Shown: piece by piece, positions 15,722-19,188 of the stretch
Numbering within the stretch: the first letter of the stretch is position 1
How the letters are laid out: each line of letters begins with the position of its first letter
Assembly (NCBI GenBank): GCA_023416965.1
Contig: JAEZGJ010000217.1
Location: 1 to 19,188, forward strand
From: Pseudomonadota bacterium
GTDB taxonomy: Bacteria > Pseudomonadota > Alphaproteobacteria > Rhizobiales > Phreatobacteraceae
DNA: 19,188 nucleotides
Direction: 5' to 3'
Notes under the pieces: model-generated
Databases searched by the model: none
The model's input: only the letters and a program-made list of their open reading frames with translations
What the model was told of the DNA's origin: nothing
Made by a program: the position numbers and the translations under genes

Positions 15722-15797
15722 TGGCGCTCCCTAGGGGACTCGAACCCCTGTTTTCGCCGTGAGAGGGCGACGTCCTAGACCGCTAGACGAAGGGAGC
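15722..15797 (-). tRNA. tRNA-Glu (anticodon CUC)
   Basis: A complete cloverleaf on the minus strand. Acceptor stem GCTCCCT/AGGGAGC is perfect, anticodon stem TCGCC/GGCGA encloses the loop CTCTCAC with anticodon CTC, and T-arm AGGGG-TTCGAGT-CCCCT is perfect. Discriminator G is followed by an encoded CCA (15722-15724). It decodes GAG, the dominant Glu codon in this GC-rich genome. It sits between the RTX-type gene and the conserved rluD/rpoH block. Confidence 0.95.
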
Positions 15798-15828
15798 GGA
15801 CCGCTGCTCGCGCTGCGGAGGGCGCTTC

Positions 15829-15855
15829 ATAATCGCAAAGCCGCGGGCGGGTCAA
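15829..15855 (-). promoter_or_regulatory. probable tRNA-Glu promoter
   Basis: On the minus strand TTGACC (15850-15855) lies 15 nt before GATTAT (15829-15834), followed by a GC-rich discriminator, about 25 nt before the mature tRNA end. The spacing is shorter than usual. Confidence 0.45.
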
Positions 15856-15901
15856 GCGCCCCGGAGGCGGGACGGCGAGGATAATGCGCGAGCGGGCCCT
15901 C

Positions 15902-16249
15902 TCAGGGCCGCGGCACCTGCGGCCCGCCGAGGGTGATGCGGTGGGTTTCCTTCAGGCTGCGGAGATCGTAGATGACGACGAGGGCGCCGTCGTCGCGCTG
16001 GTAGGTGACGGTGAGGCTGCGGTCGGCGGCCACAGCCGAGACCACCCGGCCCGCCTCGGCGGGCAGGGCGCCGGACAGGAGCGGCCCGGCAGGCGGGACC
16101 GTCATCAGCCGGTAGACGATGACCGCCAGCACGCTGCCGACGCCGAGGATCATGACCAGGAACGAGATCACCGAGATGCGGCGGATGCGGGCGACGACGG
16201 CTTCGCTGGCGGCCTCGTTCGGATCGGTGTCGGGAGGCGTGCTGGTCAT
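15902..16249 (-). CDS. small single-span membrane protein, DUF6476-like
   Basis: 115 residues. A polar N-terminus (1-25) is followed by one membrane span at about 26-47 (VISFLVMILGVGSVLAVIVY) and a soluble domain (55-115) of short beta strands (LTVTYQRDDGALVVIYDLRSL, KETHRITLG). The layout and position next to rluD fit the DUF6476 family; I make that match from memory of its layout, not from a search. The soluble part probably lies outside the cytoplasm. The start at 16249 is 33 bp from the divergent rluD start, so their promoters must overlap each other or the genes. Function unknown. Confidence 0.75.
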   Translation of the reverse strand: MTSTPPDTDPNEAASEAVVARIRRISVISFLVMILGVGSVLAVIVYRLMTVPPAGPLLSGALPAEAGRVVSAVAADRSLTVTYQRDDGALVVIYDLRSLKETHRITLGGPQVPRP

Positions 16250-16282
16250 CGGGTGCTGCGGTTCGGAAACGAGGGACAGGGG

Positions 16283-17269
16283 ATGGCGGGCGTGACGGGG
16301 GAGCCCGGGGCCATGGTGGAGGCGGATGTGGCGCGCGAGCGCCTGGACCGCCTGCTGGCGCGCCGCCTCGCCGACCTGTCGCGCTCGCGCCTGAAGGCGC
16401 TCATCGAGGCCGGGCACGTCCGGATCGGCGGGCGGACCATGACGGATGCGAGCCACAGGGTCAATCTGGGCGACCTGGTCACGGTGGCCGTGCCGGAGCC
16501 GGAGGACCCGACGCCGCAGGGCGAGGACATCCCGCTCGCCGTGGTCTTCGAGGACGCGCATCTCATCGTCATCGACAAGCCGGCCGGCCTCGTCGTCCAT
16601 CCGGGAGCCGGCAACTGGACCGGCACGCTGGTCAACGCGCTCATCGCCCATTGCGGCGACAGCCTGTCGGGGATCGGCGGGGTGCGCCGGCCCGGGATCG
16701 TCCACCGCCTCGACAAGGACACGTCCGGCCTGCTGGTGGTCGCCAAGACCGACCAGGCCCATGCGGCGCTGAGCGCCCAGTTCGCCGATCACGGGCGCAC
16801 GGGCCCGCTCGAGCGCGCCTATCTGGCGCTCGCCTGGGGTGCGCCCGCGCGCGAGGCCTTCACCATCGACGCGCCCCTCGACCGCGACCCGCACGCGCGC
16901 GAGAAGATTACCGTCCGCCCCTCCGGCCGCCAGGCGATCACCCACGTGACGGTCGAGGAGACCTTCGCCGGCGGCCTGGTGTCGCAGGTCCGCTGCCAGC
17001 TGGAGACCGGCCGCACCCACCAGATCCGCGTCCACATGGCCCATGCCGGCCACCCGCTGCTCGGCGACGAGACCTATGGCCGCGGTTTCCGCACCAAGGC
17101 GGCGAAGCTCGGCGAGGAGGCCCGCGCCGCCCTAGAAGCGCTCGGCCGCCAGGCGCTCCACGCCGCCATTCTCGGCTTCGCCCATCCCGTCACCGGCGAG
17201 ACGCTGCGCTTCGAGAGCCCCCTCCCCGCCGATCTCGCCCGGCTGGTGGCGGCGCTGCGCCGGCCCTGA
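16283..17269 (+). CDS. rluD: 23S rRNA pseudouridine synthase, RluA/RluD family
   Basis: 328 residues. An N-terminal S4 RNA-binding domain (about 20-72, RLDRLLARRLADLSRSRLKALIEAGHV) is followed by the synthase domain. The catalytic motif HRLDKDTSGLLVV is at 141-153 with Asp144 as the nucleophile, and GRTHQIRVHMAHAGHPLLGDETYG is present. RluD modifies three uridines in helix 69 of 23S rRNA (E. coli 1911, 1915, 1917). S4-carrying members of this family next to rpoH are usually RluD, but RluA/RluC-type specificity cannot be excluded from sequence alone. The start at 16283 has a purine-rich site (GAGGGACAGGGG) directly upstream; an internal ATG at 16313 is less likely. Confidence 0.92.
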   Translation: MAGVTGEPGAMVEADVARERLDRLLARRLADLSRSRLKALIEAGHVRIGGRTMTDASHRVNLGDLVTVAVPEPEDPTPQGEDIPLAVVFEDAHLIVIDKPAGLVVHPGAGNWTGTLVNALIAHCGDSLSGIGGVRRPGIVHRLDKDTSGLLVVAKTDQAHAALSAQFADHGRTGPLERAYLALAWGAPAREAFTIDAPLDRDPHAREKITVRPSGRQAITHVTVEETFAGGLVSQVRCQLETGRTHQIRVHMAHAGHPLLGDETYGRGFRTKAAKLGEEARAALEALGRQALHAAILGFAHPVTGETLRFESPLPADLARLVAALRRP

Positions 17270-17286
17270 TCCGGCTCAGGAACCCG

Positions 17287-17302
17287 ACCCCCGCCCGGGG
17301 GT
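17287..17302 (+). other. small GC hairpin after rluD
   Basis: ACCCCC-GCCC-GGGGGT, a 6-bp stem with a 4-nt loop 18 nt after the rluD stop. It comes just before the larger hairpin and may contribute to ending rluD transcription. Confidence 0.35.
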
Positions 17303-17319
17303 TACCCGATGAAGGCGCG

Positions 17320-17350
17320 TCCGGCACTCTCCCCGGGAGTGCCGGAATTT
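17320..17350 (+). terminator. probable rluD terminator
   Basis: TCCGGCACTC and GAGTGCCGGA form a perfect 10-bp stem around a 7-nt loop, followed by ATTT. The T-tract is short, so termination may be partial and some read-through into rpoH is possible. Confidence 0.6.
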
Positions 17351-17357
17351 CACACCA

Positions 17358-17433
17358 TCGTGTAACGACACGACGCATGGATTCGTATCATCTTCGTCAG
17401 CGGATGGCCGGCGACTTGATTGCGTGAACGCAA
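17358..17433. promoter_or_regulatory. inverted repeats in the rpoH upstream region
   Basis: Two inverted repeats lie 180-260 bp before rpoH: TCGTGT-aacg-ACACGA (17358-17373) and TTGCGT-GA-ACGCAA (17420-17433). The second is directly preceded by CTTGATT, weakly like a heat-shock -35 (CTTGAA). I could not place a convincing promoter in the gap 17270-17616, so these are candidate regulatory sites only. Confidence 0.4.
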
Positions 17434-17616
17434 AGATGCAGCCGGGTTATTCCGGTCGTGGCAGGCATTTGTCAACGTTCCGCCATGATTGTTGCACAGG
17501 ATGACATTCGATCACGGGGCGGCTGACGCTGCCGGATCAACGGGCCGCCCGGGCTTCGGGGTGGGCGGCTCGGGGCTTGCCGGATGGTCCGGGAGCCAAA
17601 GAGAAGGAGGGCCCAT

Positions 17617-18525
17617 ATGGCTCAGACTGCGTCTCTTCCGATCCTCTCCGCCGAGGCGGGGCTGTCGCGGTATCTCGACGAGATCCGCAAGTTCCCCATG
17701 CTTCAGCCGCAGGAGGAGTACATGCTCGCTAAGCGCTGGCGCGAACACGGCGACAGCAAGGCGGCGCACAAGCTCGTCACCTCCCACCTCCGACTGGTCG
17801 CCAAGATCGCCATGGGCTATCGCGGTTATGGCCTGCCGATCGGCGAGGTGGTGTCCGAGGGCAATGTCGGCCTCATGCAGGCGGTCAAGCGGTTCGAGCC
17901 CGACAAGGGCTTCCGCCTCGCCACCTATGCCATGTGGTGGATCAAGGCCTCGATCCAGGAATACATCCTTCGCTCCTGGTCGCTGGTGAAGATGGGCACC
18001 ACGGCGAACCAGAAGAAGCTGTTCTTCAACCTGCGCAAGGCCAAGAGCTCCATCTCGGCGCTTGAGGACGGCGACCTTCGCCCCGACCAGGTCGAGGTCA
18101 TCGCCACCAAGCTTGGCGTCGAGAAGCAGGACGTCATCGACATGAACCGCCGCCTGGGCGGCGACGCCTCGCTCAACGCCCCCGTCCGCGAGGACGGCGA
18201 CGGCGAGTGGCAGGACTGGCTGGCCGACGATTCCGACAGCCAGGAGGCCGTGCTCGCCCGCGAGGAGGAGACCGACAACCGTCGCCTCGCTCTGAGCCGC
18301 GCCCTCGGCGTGCTGAACGAGCGCGAGCGCATCATTTTCGAGGAGCGCCGCCTGAAGGACGACCCGATCACGCTGGAAGAGCTCGCCGAGCGCTTCGGCG
18401 TCTCACGCGAGCGCGTCCGCCAGATCGAGGTGCGCGCCTTCGAGAAGGTGCAGGACGCGGTGGTGAAGTCGATCCGCGAGATCGAACGCCCGGCGGCCCA
18501 GCCGGCACAGATCGCCGCCCGCTGA
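17617..18525 (+). CDS. rpoH: RNA polymerase sigma factor RpoH (sigma-32)
   Basis: 302 residues, full length. Region 1.2/2 includes SRYLDEIRKFPMLQPQEEYMLA at about 17-38. Region 2 carries HLRLVAKIAMGYRGYGLPIGE and FRLATYAMWWIKASIQEYILRSWSLVKMG (99-127). The RpoH box QKKLFFNLR at 132-140 separates this factor from other group-2/3 sigmas and is a target of chaperone/FtsH control. Region 4 is LGVLNERERIIFEERRL and LEELAERFGVSRERVRQIEVRAFEKVQ. It directs heat-shock gene transcription. The start at 17617 follows AAGGAGG, spacing 6; the ATG at 17584 would precede that site. Alphaproteobacteria often hold two rpoH copies; which this is cannot be told. Confidence 0.96.
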   Translation: MAQTASLPILSAEAGLSRYLDEIRKFPMLQPQEEYMLAKRWREHGDSKAAHKLVTSHLRLVAKIAMGYRGYGLPIGEVVSEGNVGLMQAVKRFEPDKGFRLATYAMWWIKASIQEYILRSWSLVKMGTTANQKKLFFNLRKAKSSISALEDGDLRPDQVEVIATKLGVEKQDVIDMNRRLGGDASLNAPVREDGDGEWQDWLADDSDSQEAVLAREEETDNRRLALSRALGVLNERERIIFEERRLKDDPITLEELAERFGVSRERVRQIEVRAFEKVQDAVVKSIREIERPAAQPAQIAAR

Positions 18526-18548
18526 TCCCCGCGGACGGCCGGAATACG

Positions 18549-18577
18549 AAAGGGAGGCCGCGAGGCCTCCCTTTTTT
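18549..18577. terminator. strong intrinsic terminator after rpoH, bidirectional
   Basis: AAAGGGAGGCC-GCGA-GGCCTCCCTTT is an 11-bp stem with tetraloop and runs into six T on the plus strand. On the minus strand the A-run supplies a short T-tract too, so it can also end the convergent gene that stops at 18609. Confidence 0.92.
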
Positions 18578-18608
18578 CATGTCGCCGTGCGGATGGCGCA
18601 GGCGGAGC

Positions 18609-19188
18609 CTACTGGCCCCAGGCCTGCATGGCCTCCTCGAAGGCCCGGTCGCCCGCCGGCCCCTTCTCGATGGTCAGGATGGCGCGGCGGCCTGAGTCGT
18701 AACGCATCGGAATGTCGAAGAAGGGCCGCGTCTTCAGCGCCTGGATATTGGTGTTCCGGTCCATGTCGAAACCCGACAGGCCGATGAAGAAGAAGCCGTT
18801 GGTGACGCGCACCGCCTGGCCGACGAGCGGCACGCCGCGCGCCTGTTCCGACACCTTCATCAGCACGCCCGGAACCTCCGCGACGCCGCCGAACTGGAAG
18901 TCGCGCGGCAGGGCGTAGAGCACCTCGATCGTGTGGCTTGCCGGCAGCGTCTGGTCGAGGTTGCGGCGGATGGTGATGGTCACCGTCATGCGTCGCTCGG
19001 GAATCGACACCTCGCCGAGCAGGGCGATGTCCGGCGGCTGGCCCGGCCCGACGCTGACGGTCTGCGTGCGCCAGACCACCGATCCCTGCATGAGGGTGCC
19101 GGCGGCATTGCCCGGCGTCTCCTCGAAGAGGGCGGCGCGCTGCGCCTGCCCGAGCGGGACGGGAGCTGCGGGAGCGGGAGCGGCGGGC
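18609..19188 (-). CDS. C-terminal part of an unrecognised protein
   Basis: Open from the window edge to a TGA at 18609; about 193 residues are visible. The visible part begins with an Ala/Pro-rich linker (APAAPVPLGQ), then QRAALFEETPG and GSVVWRTQTVSVG. A beta-rich domain follows (ALLGEVSIPERRMTVTITIRRNLDQTLPASHTIEVLYAL, then VRVTNGFFFIGLSGFDMDRNTNIQALKTRPFFDIPMRYDSGRRA), ending MQAWGQ. The pattern is conserved-looking and resembles a soluble or envelope domain after a low-complexity linker. I have no family name. An ATG at 19091 is internal, because the frame is clearly coding beyond it. Confidence 0.75.
   Translation of the reverse strand, partial: PAAPAPAAPVPLGQAQRAALFEETPGNAAGTLMQGSVVWRTQTVSVGPGQPPDIALLGEVSIPERRMTVTITIRRNLDQTLPASHTIEVLYALPRDFQFGGVAEVPGVLMKVSEQARGVPLVGQAVRVTNGFFFIGLSGFDMDRNTNIQALKTRPFFDIPMRYDSGRRAILTIEKGPAGDRAFEEAMQAWGQ

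Noticed and set aside
15902..17053. A 383-codon minus-strand frame antisense to rluD
   Set aside because: Its final 115 codons are the DUF6476-like gene, which has its own start at 16249; the upstream part is the antisense of rluD.

Overview
The window is GC-rich and reads as a chromosomal segment of an alphaproteobacterium, most likely of the order Hyphomicrobiales (Rhizobiales). Four things point that way. The order DUF6476-type gene / rluD / rpoH is typical of the group. Ribosomal protein L36 is the cysteine-free long form. A LexA box of the GTTC-N7-GTTC type is present. Several promoters have TTGAC -35 elements, one with a GCTANAWC-like -10. I cannot assign a genus.

Left part (1-8.4 kb): mostly housekeeping and small metabolic genes. 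In order these are an alpha/beta hydrolase interrupted by an amber codon at its nucleophile position and cut by the window edge, a TPR lipid- or periplasm-directed protein, rpmJ with a textbook promoter, a GreA/GreB-family factor, a TRAP-type solute-binding protein followed 4 nt later by a HutD/Ves cupin, prfC (release factor 3), a lipoprotein alpha/beta hydrolase convergent with and overlapping prfC, and a translationally coupled pair of a membrane-anchored alpha/beta hydrolase and an ICMT/PEMT-type methyltransferase.

Middle part (8.4-15.7 kb): more accessory in character. It holds a small single-span membrane protein and a 65-residue gene whose promoter is overlapped by an alphaproteobacterial SOS (LexA) box. 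A LysR regulator is divergent from an AtuA-type gene pair (DUF1446 protein plus the separate AtuA-like C-terminal domain). The frameshifted, deleted remnant of an ABC transporter family-5 solute-binding protein follows. Last is an 856-residue surface/secreted-type protein built from seven ~56-residue repeats, RTX calcium-binding nonapeptides and FG-GAP/VCBS-like repeats. The block ends at a tRNA-Glu(CUC) gene.

Right part (15.7-19.2 kb): conserved core again. A small DUF6476-like membrane protein is divergent from rluD, which is followed by a structured 347-bp gap, rpoH (sigma-32) with a strong bidirectional terminator, and the C-terminal part of an unrecognised protein running off the window end.

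The observations I rate highest are the SOS-controlled small gene of unknown function (9186-9438), the amber codon replacing the catalytic serine (33-35), the LysR/AtuA control region with an operator on top of the lysR start codon, and the exactly 56-residue-spaced cysteines in the RTX-type protein.
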